DNA from: Amphritea pacifica
GTDB lineage: Bacteria; Pseudomonadota; Gammaproteobacteria; Pseudomonadales; Balneatricaceae
NCBI RefSeq assembly: GCF_016924145.1
Contig: NZ_JAFFZO010000012.1
Span: 62,001-126,000 of the forward strand
DNA: 64,000 bases
Reading direction: 5' to 3'
The notes under the pieces are model-generated. The model was not told the DNA's origin. It worked only from the letters and a program-made list of their open reading frames with translations, and searched no databases. Position 1 is the first letter of the stretch; every line of letters begins with the position of its first letter. The position numbers were made by a program, and so were the translations under genes. Below are positions 46,154 to 54,841 of the stretch, one piece after another.

Positions 46154-47428
46154 ATGAAGCAGCATTACGATATTTTGATCATTGGTGGCGGTATGGTAGG
46201 GGCCAGTCTTGCTGCGTCGCTGATCCCCGCCGGGAAACGGCTGGGACTGTCTATCGCTGTGGTTGAAGCGTTCCCGATGCCTGATGCCGACAGTGCTGAA
46301 TACCAGCCCAGTTATGATGCCCGGGCGACGGCGCTGGCCTATGGCAGTCGTCTGATCTACGAACAGATCGGTATCTGGGAGCAACTGCGTGAACATCTCT
46401 CTCCCATCACTGATATCCATGTGTCAGATAAGGGACGATTTGGTGTTTCCCGACTCAATGCCGGGGATGAGAACGTCGCGGCGCTGGGGTATGTGGTAGA
46501 AAACCACTGGTTGGGCCGGGTACTGATGAACCGCTTAGCTCAGCCGGATGCTGCGCATATTGATCTGCTCTGTCCTGCTGAGGTAACCGCAGTAAGCTAC
46601 CAGCAGCAGAATATGGCGGTGACACTGAGTACCGCGGGATCTGAACACGCGCTGACAGCTGAATTAGTGGTGATGGCTGATGGTGGCCGCTCAGGGTTGC
46701 GCGAGCAACTGGGCATCGGTTATCAACAGCAGGGCTATCATCAGCATGCTCTGGTCACCAATATCAGCCCGGAAAGCAGCCACCATCATATCGCCTATGA
46801 ACGTTTCACCGACACCGGGCCGATGGCGCTTTTGCCTCTTGAAGACCTGCCCGCAGATTCAGCGAGTGGACAAACCGGAGTTCGTCACCGGATGGGGTTG
46901 GTGTGGACCGTACCCGATGACCAGATAGAGGAGCTGATGGCGCTGAACGACCGGGCGTTTATTGAGCGGGTGCATGAGCGGTTTGGTTACCGGGCCGGCG
47001 TGTTTGTTAAAGTGGGAGAACGCTACAGTTACCCGCTGAAGCTCAGTGTCGCCGATGAGCAGGTGCGGCAGGGATTGATCGTGCTTGGCAATGCTGCTCA
47101 TGCGCTGCATCCTATCGCCGGTCAGGGATATAATCTGGCGTTACGGGGCGTGGTGTCTCTGGCGGCTGAGCTGATCCGGGCCCGGGAAGCGGGTATCGGT
47201 TTGGGGGATATCAACCACCTGACCCGGTTTGCCCGGCAGGTGCGTCAGGATCAGCAAAAAACCATCGGTTTCAGTGACAAAACCATGAAACTTTTCTCCA
47301 ACAGTCATCCTCTGCTGGCGCTGGGACGTAGTGCCGGTTTACAGTTGCTGGATATCTGCCCGCTGGCGAAAACAGTGTTTGCCCGCAGTGCCATGGGACT
47401 TGATCAGCCCACCCCGGATCTGCGCTAA
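46154..47428 (+). CDS. ubiH: 2-octaprenyl-6-methoxyphenol hydroxylase UbiH
   Basis: This is an FAD-dependent aromatic monooxygenase of ubiquinone synthesis, 424 residues. The motifs are the N-terminal dinucleotide fold IIGGGMVGASLAASL, DARATALAYGSR, the middle DG motif VVMADGGRSGLREQLG, and GNAAHALHPIAGQGYNLALRG, which binds the FAD ribityl. It lies between pepP and a second hydroxylase, the classic ubiH-ubiI pair of the aerobic ubiquinone branch. Confidence 0.93.
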   Translation: MKQHYDILIIGGGMVGASLAASLIPAGKRLGLSIAVVEAFPMPDADSAEYQPSYDARATALAYGSRLIYEQIGIWEQLREHLSPITDIHVSDKGRFGVSRLNAGDENVAALGYVVENHWLGRVLMNRLAQPDAAHIDLLCPAEVTAVSYQQQNMAVTLSTAGSEHALTAELVVMADGGRSGLREQLGIGYQQQGYHQHALVTNISPESSHHHIAYERFTDTGPMALLPLEDLPADSASGQTGVRHRMGLVWTVPDDQIEELMALNDRAFIERVHERFGYRAGVFVKVGERYSYPLKLSVADEQVRQGLIVLGNAAHALHPIAGQGYNLALRGVVSLAAELIRAREAGIGLGDINHLTRFARQVRQDQQKTIGFSDKTMKLFSNSHPLLALGRSAGLQLLDICPLAKTVFARSAMGLDQPTPDLR

Positions 47429-47473
47429 TTTACCCAGCATCTGCCTGCTGCTTAGCGGTGTAAGAGGACTCGA

Positions 47474-48733
47474 ATGACACAAAATAACGAAACAGATCTG
47501 GTGATTGTCGGCGCCGGTATGGTGGGGCTGACACTCGCGGCTCTACTGGCAGACAGCGGTCTGCGTATCCGTATTCTTGAAAGCCGGGAGATCGATCCGG
47601 CGAATGCGCTGGCGTGGGAGCACAGTCAGCGGGCAAACGGCTATGATCCCAGGGTGAGCGCGTTGACTGTAGCCTCGCAGCAGGTATTAACAGCGGCGGG
47701 TGCCTGGCAGCAGATCGAACAGATGCGCTTGATGCCCTATCGGGCAATGGATGTCTGGGATGGCGAGGGTAGCGGGGCGATCCGCTTTGATTGTGCTGAG
47801 CTGCACGAACCCTGTCTCGGACATATTGTGGAAAACCGGGTGACCCAGGCCGCACTGCTGAATCGGGTGCAGGGGCAGGAAAACTGTGAACTGTTTGTGG
47901 CTGTGCGATTGCAGGAGCTCTCTGAACCCGACGCAGATGCCATGCGCACGCTGACACTCAGCAATGGTGAAGTGATCCGGGCACGCTGTGTGGTGGCGGC
48001 CGATGGTGCCCTGTCGAATACCCGTCGGCTGGCGGGGATCGGCATGTGGGAGTGGGATTATGGACATCACGCCATCGTCACCACTGTCGCCACGGAAAAG
48101 TCTAATCAGGCGACCTGCTGGCAGCGTTTCACGGAGGATGGCCCGCTGGCGTTTTTGCCACTACCTGACCCGCACCTCAGTTCGATTGTCTGGTCAACCT
48201 CTCCAGATCATGCCAAAGCGCTGATGGAGCTGGATGAAGCCGAGTTCTGTCAGGCCTTGGGGCGCGCTTTTGAAGAGCGTCTGGGAGTGGTGCAGCAGAC
48301 CGATCAGCGGTTTGTCTTTCCTCTGCGCCAGCGCCACGCAAAACAGTATGTTAAAGCAGGTTTCGCCGCTATCGGCGATGCGGCACACACGATCCATCCG
48401 CTGGCCGGACAAGGGGTCAACCTGGGGTTGATGGATGCCGCTGCACTGGCAGAAACGATTATCGATGGTGTGGCGGACGGAGTGGCCTGGAATTCTGAAT
48501 ATCATCTGCGCCGCTTCCAGCGCGCGCGGCAGAGTGAAAACCTGCAGATGGCCGCAACTATGGAGGGCTTTAAGCGTTTGTTTAACACCCATAATCCGTT
48601 ACCCCGGTTGCTGCGTAATAGCGGTATGAGCCTGCTGAATACGCTGGCGCCGGTGAAAAATCATATCGTTCAGCAGGCGATGGGGCTCAGTGGTAATCTG
48701 CCTCGTCTGGCTCGCAGACCTGTCAGGGATTAA
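47474..48733 (+). CDS. ubiI: UbiI/VisC-type FAD-dependent ubiquinone hydroxylase
   Basis: This is a 419-residue paralogue of UbiH. FAD motifs are IVGAGMVGLTLAALLADSGL, YDPRVSALTVASQ, VVAADGALSNTRRLAGI and GDAAHTIHPLAGQGVNLGLMD. In E. coli the equivalent enzyme hydroxylates C5 of the ubiquinone ring. AGAGGA precedes the ATG. The gene order pepP-ubiH-ubiI is conserved; the exact ring position cannot be told from sequence. Confidence 0.9.
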   Translation: MTQNNETDLVIVGAGMVGLTLAALLADSGLRIRILESREIDPANALAWEHSQRANGYDPRVSALTVASQQVLTAAGAWQQIEQMRLMPYRAMDVWDGEGSGAIRFDCAELHEPCLGHIVENRVTQAALLNRVQGQENCELFVAVRLQELSEPDADAMRTLTLSNGEVIRARCVVAADGALSNTRRLAGIGMWEWDYGHHAIVTTVATEKSNQATCWQRFTEDGPLAFLPLPDPHLSSIVWSTSPDHAKALMELDEAEFCQALGRAFEERLGVVQQTDQRFVFPLRQRHAKQYVKAGFAAIGDAAHTIHPLAGQGVNLGLMDAAALAETIIDGVADGVAWNSEYHLRRFQRARQSENLQMAATMEGFKRLFNTHNPLPRLLRNSGMSLLNTLAPVKNHIVQQAMGLSGNLPRLARRPVRD

Positions 48734-48974
48734 ACGGTTTAATTGCGCCTGGTAACAGCGATCGCGCAGCCGCAGAGTCTCATCGATAGCGGAAAAACGT
48801 TATATAGACTAATTGATCCGGGTGAATCTGAGAGCAAAATTTGCACTGTCAGATAATTCTATATACATTGTCTGCCCTTTTCAGATATAGCCCTTAGCTT
48901 TAATGCTGAATAACAATTAATAGTGTCAGTTACAGAGTGGCGACAAAGTCGCTCAGGATAAAAGAGTTAAGAAT

Positions 48975-50081
48975 ATGGGACAGCAAACCGCGCTTTACCA
49001 GAAACACCTGCAGATGAATGCTAAGCTGGTCGACTTTGGTGGCTGGGATATGCCTATAAATTATGGTTCTCAGGTTGAGGAGCACCATAAAGTACGTACC
49101 GATGTGGGAATGTTTGATGTATCCCATATGACGGTGGTTGATGTCACCGGTGCCGATGCCAAAGAGTATCTGCGCTATCTGCTGGCGAATGATGTGATAC
49201 GCTTGAAGGAGCGCGGAAAAGCGCTCTACAGCGGTATGCTGAATGAGACCGGCGGTGTGGTTGATGATCTGATTGTCTATCTGATGACCGACCCGGACGT
49301 CGCCGGAGAGTGGTTTCGTGTAGTGGTTAACTGCGGCACCCGGGAAAAGGACCTGCGCTGGATGGCTGATCATACTGCGGGCTTTGACAATGTCGCGCTG
49401 ACCGAGCGTCCGGAACTGGCGATGGTGGCAATTCAGGGGCCCAATGCGCTGGCCCGGGTGATCTCGGTTGTGAGTGAATCCAGAGGCAAACTGATCGAGA
49501 ATCTGAAGCCTTTTCAGGGACTTGAATCTGAAGGCTGGTTTTTTGCCAGAACTGGCTATACTGGTGAAGATGGGCTTGAGGTGATGGTGCCGGAGGAGTA
49601 TGTTGCAGACTTCTGGCAGGCGCTGGCGGATGCCGGTGTAGCCCCCTGCGGACTAGGGGCGCGTGATACATTGCGCCTTGAAGCGGGTATGAATCTGTAT
49701 GGTTCTGATATGGACGAGAAAATTTCTCCACTGTCGGCTAATATGGGTTGGACAATCGCCTGGGAACCGGCCGATCGCGATTTTGTCGGTCGTCAGGCGC
49801 TTGAAAATCAGCGCAGTGCTGGTGTAAAACAGAAGCTGGTGGGGCTGGTACTTGAAAGCCGGGGTGTTCTCCGCAGCCATCAGAAAGTGATGATTAATGG
49901 TGAGGAAGCGGGTGAGATCACCAGCGGTACTTTCTCACCGACCCTGGGTTGTTCTATCGCAATGGCCCGGGTTTCAGCTGAAATTGCTGATACATGTCAT
50001 GTTGATATGCGTGGCAAACTGGTAGAAGTAAAAGTGGTAAAACCGTCATTTGTGCGCAATGGCGCGAAAGTGTTTTCATAA
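48975..50081 (+). CDS. gcvT: Aminomethyltransferase, T protein of the glycine cleavage system
   Basis: This 368-residue protein transfers the methylene group from lipoyl-bound aminomethyl to tetrahydrofolate. Visible signatures are [64 protein letters not shown] and [16 protein letters not shown]. It is followed at 24 bases by gcvH. No gcvP is present nearby, so the P protein must be elsewhere. I see no glycine riboswitch in the 241 bases upstream. Confidence 0.97.
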   Translation: MGQQTALYQKHLQMNAKLVDFGGWDMPINYGSQVEEHHKVRTDVGMFDVSHMTVVDVTGADAKEYLRYLLANDVIRLKERGKALYSGMLNETGGVVDDLIVYLMTDPDVAGEWFRVVVNCGTREKDLRWMADHTAGFDNVALTERPELAMVAIQGPNALARVISVVSESRGKLIENLKPFQGLESEGWFFARTGYTGEDGLEVMVPEEYVADFWQALADAGVAPCGLGARDTLRLEAGMNLYGSDMDEKISPLSANMGWTIAWEPADRDFVGRQALENQRSAGVKQKLVGLVLESRGVLRSHQKVMINGEEAGEITSGTFSPTLGCSIAMARVSAEIADTCHVDMRGKLVEVKVVKPSFVRNGAKVFS

Positions 50082-50104
50082 ACTCTCACTGTAGGAAAGA
50101 GAAA

Positions 50105-50497
50105 ATGAGCGATATCCCAAGTGATCTGAAGTATGTTGCCAGCCATGAATGGATCCGTGACGAAGGTGACGGCGTGGTTACTATTGGTATTACCGATCAT
50201 GCCCAGGATCTGCTGGGTGATGTAGTATTTGTTGAGCTGCCTGAAGTCGGCGCTGAATTTGCTACAGGTGATGATCTGGGTGTAGTCGAGTCGGTTAAGG
50301 CTGCTTCGGATGTATACGCGCCGCTGAGTGGTGAAGTGATTGCCATCAATGAAGAGCTGGAAGATGCGCCGGAGCTGGTCAACAGCGACCCTTATGGCGA
50401 TGGCTGGTTTGTACAGATCCGTCTCTCCGATGAGAGCGAGACCGATGACCTGCTGGATGCGGATGGCTACGCTGAACTGTGCGAAGCTGAAAGCTGA
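50105..50497 (+). CDS. gcvH: Glycine cleavage system H protein
   Basis: This is a 130-residue lipoyl carrier that shuttles the aminomethyl group between the P, T and L proteins. The lipoylation lysine is in [20 protein letters not shown], and [12 protein letters not shown] and [15 protein letters not shown] are typical. GGAAAGAG precedes the ATG. A terminator follows, so the unit is gcvT-gcvH only. Confidence 0.97.
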   Translation: MSDIPSDLKYVASHEWIRDEGDGVVTIGITDHAQDLLGDVVFVELPEVGAEFATGDDLGVVESVKAASDVYAPLSGEVIAINEELEDAPELVNSDPYGDGWFVQIRLSDESETDDLLDADGYAELCEAES

Positions 50498-50521
50498 TCA
50501 GAACTCTGATCATAGATATTT

Positions 50522-50552
50522 AAGCCCTGCCCCTGCGGGGCTTTCTGTTTTC
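50522..50552 (+). terminator. Rho-independent terminator of gcvTH
   Basis: The stem AGCCCTGC/GCGGGGCT (50523-50530 with 50535-50542, one G-T pair) is followed by a T-rich run, 25 bases after gcvH. Confidence 0.85.
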
Positions 50553-50616
50553 TGGGGACACAGGATATTGCTGTGGTTGCCCGACACAATAACTGCAATT
50601 CTGAAGGTAACTCTCC

Positions 50617-51807
50617 TTGCAACAACTACGTTTGAATCCCGGCGCTGATAAGCGTCTTCGCGGTGGCCATGTCTGGATCTACAGCAATGAAGTGAACACT
50701 AAGCTTACCCCGTTGAAGCAGTTTACCCCGGGCGAGCAGGTGGTGGTGGAGAGCTCTTCAGGTAAGCCGCTGGGGCTGGCCTGTGTCAATCCTAACTCGC
50801 TGATCTGTGGTCGTCTGGTGAGTCGCAGTGTGAAGATCCCGCTGGATCGCTCGCTGATTGTGCATCGTCTGAATATTGCGCTGTCACTGCGGGAAGCCTG
50901 CTTTGACACCCCTTGCTACCGTCTGGTGTTTGGTGACAGTGATGGTTTGCCTGGCCTGGTGATCGATCGCTTCTTCGATGTCTTTGTGGTGCAGATTTCG
51001 ACTGCGGGTATGGAATTGCTGAAAGAAGACATCGTAGCGGCACTGGAAAAGGTGTTTAAACCGCAGGGTATTTTGTTCCGTAATGATGGCAAGATGCGCC
51101 TGACCGAGGGGCTGGAAAGTTATACCGAAGTCGCCTTTGGTGAAGTGCCGGAGCTGGTGCCGTTTGAAGAGAATGGTGTGTCTTTCCTGGCGCCGGTACA
51201 CAAAGGTCAGAAGACCGGCTGGTTCTATGATCACCGTCTTAACCGGGCGCGGATGCAGCAGCATGTTGAAGGTAAACGGGTGCTGGACCTGTTCAGCTAT
51301 ATCGGTGGCTGGGGCGTGCAGGCACTGGCGGCGGGTGCGGAGCATGTTACCTGTCTGGATGCCTCTGAGTTTGCCCTGGATATTGCCCAGGAGAATGCGG
51401 TTCTGAATGGCGGTGAGGAACGTTTTACCACTATTCAGGGCGATGCCTTTGATGGCTGTAAAATGCTGCTGGAAGAGGAAGAGAAGTTTGATGTGGTGAT
51501 CGTTGATCCGCCAGCCTTTATTCAGAAGCGCAAAGATATTCGGAATGGTGAGCAGGCGTATAAGCGGATCAATCAGCTGGCGATGCGACTGGTCGCCAAG
51601 AACGGTATTCTGGTATCGGCATCCTGTTCGATGCATCTGCAGCGAGAGCGGCTGGTGGATATCATCCGTTCGGAAAGCCGCACACTGGATCGTCAGGCAC
51701 AGATCTTTGATCAGGGGCATCAGGGCGGCGATCATCCGGTGCATCCGGCGATCCCTGAAACCGATTATCTTAAATCATATTTTGTACGACTGTTGCCAGT
51801 TACCTGA
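50617..51807 (+). CDS. rlmI: 23S rRNA m5C1962 methyltransferase RlmI
   Basis: This is a 396-residue class I methyltransferase with an N-terminal PUA domain (LRLNPGADKRLRGGHVWIYSNEV) and a Rossmann domain carrying the SAM loop LDLFSYIGGWGVQALAAGA. The catalytic region is VIVDPPAF, with Cys in SASCSMHL. The start codon is TTG at 50617: an in-frame stop lies just upstream, there is no ATG before the conserved N-terminus, and GAAGG is placed about 11 bases ahead. Confidence 0.94.
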   Translation: MQQLRLNPGADKRLRGGHVWIYSNEVNTKLTPLKQFTPGEQVVVESSSGKPLGLACVNPNSLICGRLVSRSVKIPLDRSLIVHRLNIALSLREACFDTPCYRLVFGDSDGLPGLVIDRFFDVFVVQISTAGMELLKEDIVAALEKVFKPQGILFRNDGKMRLTEGLESYTEVAFGEVPELVPFEENGVSFLAPVHKGQKTGWFYDHRLNRARMQQHVEGKRVLDLFSYIGGWGVQALAAGAEHVTCLDASEFALDIAQENAVLNGGEERFTTIQGDAFDGCKMLLEEEEKFDVVIVDPPAFIQKRKDIRNGEQAYKRINQLAMRLVAKNGILVSASCSMHLQRERLVDIIRSESRTLDRQAQIFDQGHQGGDHPVHPAIPETDYLKSYFVRLLPVT

Positions 51808-51834
51808 GCAGGCAGCGAAAAGAGGGGAAAGGGT

Positions 51835-52872
51835 ATGGAGTATAAGTTACTGGGTAGCAGCGATCTGAATGTCAGTCGTATCTGTTTGGGGACGATGACG
51901 TTTGGGCAGCAGAACACCGAAGCAGAAGCGCATCAGCAGCTGGATTACGCTGTCGCCCAGGGAATCAACTTTATTGATACGGCTGAGATGTACCCGGTTC
52001 CCCCTATGGCTGAAACTCAGGGGCGTACGGAACAGTACATCGGTAGCTGGTTAAAGGCCCGGGGTAATCGGGATCAGGTGATACTTGCCACTAAAGTGGC
52101 TGGCCCTGCTGAGATGGCCCAGCATATTCGTTCCGGCCTGTGTCTGGATGGGAACAATATCCGGGCGGCGGTGACCGCCAGTCTGCAACGGTTGCAAACC
52201 GATTATATCGATCTCTATCAATTGCACTGGCCTGATCGGGCGACCAACTTCTTTGGCGAGCTGAATTACTGTCATCAACCAGAGCGGGATGGTACGCCGT
52301 TGCTAGAGACGCTGGAAGCATTAAAAGCGCTGGTGGATGAAGGGTTGATACGCCACGTCGGATTGTCCAATGAGGTGCCCTGGGGGGTGATGAAATTTCT
52401 CAGTTATGCCGAGTCTCTCGGACTGCCCCGGGTGGTGTCGGTACAGAACCCTTACAATCTGCTGAATCGCAAAGATGAAGTAGGCCTGACCGAGGTGCTG
52501 CATCGCGAAGGTGTAGACCTGCTGCCCTATTCGCCGCTGGCCTTTGGCACCCTGAGTGGTAAATATCTGGACGGCAGTGCCGGCCCTGATGCGCGCATCA
52601 ATCAGTTTCCGCGCTTCTCGCGTTATTTTACTGAACAGGGACTCAAAGCCACCGCGGCGTATGTGCAGCTGGCCCGTGATCATGGTCTCGACCCGGCACA
52701 GATGGCGCTGGCGTTTGTAAACAGCCGTCCATTTGTGGGCAGCAATATTATTGGTGCAACCACCATGGCGCAGCTTAAAAGCAATGTCGACTCTATCGAC
52801 CTGACGCTGTCCGCAGAGGTTCTGGAACAGATCGATCAGATTGGGATTCAGTACTCAAACCCCTGCCCCTGA
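51835..52872 (+). CDS. tas: Tas-type NADP(H)-dependent aldo-keto reductase
   Basis: This 345-residue aldo-keto reductase closely follows E. coli Tas in layout (CLGTMTFGQQNTEAEAHQQL, AEMYPVPPMAETQGRTEQYIG, YQLHWPDRATNFFGEL, and QNPYNLLNRKDEVGL). Catalytic Asp, Tyr, Lys and His lie in FIDTAEMY, ATKVAGP and LHWP. The TIM-barrel enzyme reduces carbonyls with NADPH; the physiological substrate is uncertain. The start has AGGGG/AAAGGG upstream. A hairpin follows the stop. Confidence 0.93.
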   Translation: MEYKLLGSSDLNVSRICLGTMTFGQQNTEAEAHQQLDYAVAQGINFIDTAEMYPVPPMAETQGRTEQYIGSWLKARGNRDQVILATKVAGPAEMAQHIRSGLCLDGNNIRAAVTASLQRLQTDYIDLYQLHWPDRATNFFGELNYCHQPERDGTPLLETLEALKALVDEGLIRHVGLSNEVPWGVMKFLSYAESLGLPRVVSVQNPYNLLNRKDEVGLTEVLHREGVDLLPYSPLAFGTLSGKYLDGSAGPDARINQFPRFSRYFTEQGLKATAAYVQLARDHGLDPAQMALAFVNSRPFVGSNIIGATTMAQLKSNVDSIDLTLSAEVLEQIDQIGIQYSNPCP

Positions 52873-52888
52873 TATTGCGAATCTTTAC

Positions 52889-52932
52889 TGCGCTCTTCCC
52901 CTGATAATATGCAGGGAGGAGCGCTGTATTTT
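52889..52932 (+). terminator. Hairpin terminator after tas
   Basis: GCGCTCTTCCCCTG pairs imperfectly with CAGGGAGGAGCGC, giving a long stem, followed by TGTATTTT. It sits between the convergent tas and CBS-domain genes. Confidence 0.65.
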
Positions 52933-53336
52933 CAGGCCACTCTGCAACGCTTCAGTTGCTGATTCAGTGCCGCCATCACCTGCCCCCGCTTAACCACACC
53001 CACCAGAATCCCGTTCTCTACCACAGGGTATATTTTGGGTTTATTAATCGCCATCATCTGCGCCAGTTCAAGAGCGGTGTTGGTTGGTTTCACGATAAGT
53101 GGATCACGTCGCATCATATCTTTTACCAGAACATGGCTATCACAGTGGTAACTGTCACCCAGCAGGTAGGGGATGCAGTCCTGTTCTGACAGGAATCCGG
53201 TGACATGTTTTTTACCATCCGTTACCGGCAGCCCGAGCATATTGCTGGCGAGAAGGTGATCTACGGCTTGTGGTAACGACATCTCTTCATTTAATGGAGT
53301 CATGTTTTCAGACATGATCTCTCTAACCAGAATCAT
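52932..53336 (-). CDS. Two-CBS-domain protein
   Basis: This is a 134-residue stand-alone CBS pair. Domain 1 spans about residues 5-60 (VREIMSENMTPLNEEMSLPQA, LLASNMLGLPVTDGKKHVTGF) and domain 2 about 70-125 (VKDMMRRDPLIVKP, IYPVVENGILVGVVKRGQV). Such proteins bind adenine nucleotides and regulate other proteins; the partner is unknown. The ATG at 53336 has AGGAG eight to nine bases upstream and is preferred over upstream starts. Confidence 0.9.
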   Translation of the reverse strand: MILVREIMSENMTPLNEEMSLPQAVDHLLASNMLGLPVTDGKKHVTGFLSEQDCIPYLLGDSYHCDSHVLVKDMMRRDPLIVKPTNTALELAQMMAINKPKIYPVVENGILVGVVKRGQVMAALNQQLKRCRVA

Positions 53337-53524
53337 CGTCTTGCTCTCCTGTTGTTGAGTTAGCATATGGCTTTTTGCACACATGCTATTTACACAGTTT
53401 TGCAGTAAATCGCGGATTTAACCAATCAGAATTGACTATTTAGCGGATAGTGAAAATTAAATAGGGGGAAGGGGCCGATCCGGGCAGAGGGGAGGCTCCG
53501 CCCGGGGCAGAAGGGGCGGATGGA

Positions 53525-54178
53525 TTAACGCAGGCTGATAATGGGCCAGCCTCTCTCTTTGGCGGTCTGCTCCAGTAACGCATCCGGATCGACGGCGATA
53601 GGGTTGTCGACCAGTTCCAATAGCGGCTTGTCGTTGATTGAATCACTGTAGAAGTAACTGTTCTCCATGGAGTGGCCGGTCTGTTCAAGCCATGCCTGGA
53701 GCCGCTCAACTTTACCCGACTGGAAGCAGGGAGTACCGGCAATCTTTCCGGTATAGCGCCCGTCAATCTGCTCCGGGTCGGTTGCCAGGGTGGCGTCAAC
53801 ACCCAGCTCAGTCGCGATAGGGGCGGTGACAAACCGGTTGGTGGCGGTAATAATCAGCAGAAAGTCGCCCTGTGCACGGTGTTTTTGCAGCAGGGTGGCC
53901 GCTTTATCCAGCATCATCGGTGCCACTTTGGTTTTCATGAACTCCTGGTGTAGCTGTTCCAGTCTCTCAGGCTCATGTTCGCTCAGAGGCTTCAGGGCGA
54001 ACTCCAGGAACTCATAGATATCCAGTGTGCCCGCTTTATACTGCTGGTAGAAATAGTCATTTGACAGACGGTATTGTTCCGCATCAACAAGACCTTTATC
54101 GCACAGGAACTCGCCCCAGGCATGATCGCTGTCGCCGTTCAGCAGTGTATTATCCAGATCAAAAATGGCCAGACTCAA
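53525..54178 (-). CDS. HAD-IB family phosphatase (SerB-like)
   Basis: This is a 217-residue haloacid-dehalogenase hydrolase. The nucleophile motif is FDLDNTLLNGDSD, the motif II Thr is in LLIITATNRF, and motifs III/IV are in SGKVERL and YFYSDSINDKPLLELVD. It resembles HAD-IB phosphatases encoded near rppH in Pseudomonas. The substrate is unknown, perhaps a phosphoserine- or phospholipid-type phosphomonoester. It is divergent from rppH. Confidence 0.88.
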   Translation of the reverse strand: MSLAIFDLDNTLLNGDSDHAWGEFLCDKGLVDAEQYRLSNDYFYQQYKAGTLDIYEFLEFALKPLSEHEPERLEQLHQEFMKTKVAPMMLDKAATLLQKHRAQGDFLLIITATNRFVTAPIATELGVDATLATDPEQIDGRYTGKIAGTPCFQSGKVERLQAWLEQTGHSMENSYFYSDSINDKPLLELVDNPIAVDPDALLEQTAKERGWPIISLR

Positions 54179-54330
54179 AGTGACCTCTCCAACTTAATTC
54201 AGGGAAGCGCCTAGAATAGAGGCTTGCTGTGAAGGAGGCAAATGCAAATCTCTGGCAATTGATGGGTTAATTTGCTGAAAGACCTGAAGTTGTGGAACAA
54301 TAGCGAAAAAGAGTTTGTAAGGAATTCACC

Positions 54331-54834
54331 GTGATAGATTCAGATGGGTTCAGGCCGAATGTCGGTATCATTCTGGCTAACTCGATGGGTCAGGTGCTTT
54401 GGGCAAGACGTATAGGGCAGAATGCATGGCAGTTCCCCCAGGGGGGCATTAACGCGTCAGAATCGCCGGAACAGGCGATGTATCGGGAACTAAAAGAGGA
54501 GATCGGGCTCTCACCTGAGGATGTTGAGGTGATCGCTGTTACCCGAGGCTGGCTTCGTTACCGGCTGCCCAAACGCATGATAAGGCACCATTCCCATCCG
54601 GTTTGTGTCGGACAGAAACAAAAATGGTTTTTGCTGCGAATGTTGAGTGATGACAGCGCAGTGGTTATTGATTCAACTAATTCGCCGGAGTTTGATGGCT
54701 GGCGATGGGTCAGTTACTGGTATCCTCTGGGACAGGTTGTGGCCTTTAAACGGGATGTGTACCGCAAAGCGATGCGGGAACTGTCGCCTAAACTGACACG
54801 TTTGGTACTGGGTGGCTGGTATTTAAAGGAGTAA
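54331..54834 (+). CDS. rppH: RNA pyrophosphohydrolase RppH
   Basis: This Nudix enzyme converts the 5' triphosphate of mRNA to a monophosphate, which starts RNase E decay. The 167-residue protein has the Nudix box [23 protein letters not shown], the typical start [16 protein letters not shown] and the [10 protein letters not shown] segment. The start codon is GTG with AAGGA ahead. ptsP begins eight bases after its stop, the conserved rppH-ptsP unit. Confidence 0.97.
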   Translation: MIDSDGFRPNVGIILANSMGQVLWARRIGQNAWQFPQGGINASESPEQAMYRELKEEIGLSPEDVEVIAVTRGWLRYRLPKRMIRHHSHPVCVGQKQKWFLLRMLSDDSAVVIDSTNSPEFDGWRWVSYWYPLGQVVAFKRDVYRKAMRELSPKLTRLVLGGWYLKE

Positions 54835-54841
54835 GCATTAC

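Noticed and set aside
48734-48974. Possible glycine riboswitch upstream of gcvT
   Set aside because: The conserved glycine aptamer segments are not present; only a short hairpin near 48940 is seen.
50884-51744. 286-codon minus-strand frame within rlmI
   Set aside because: Shadow of the methyltransferase gene; no ribosome site and Arg/His/Gln-rich composition typical of antisense frames.
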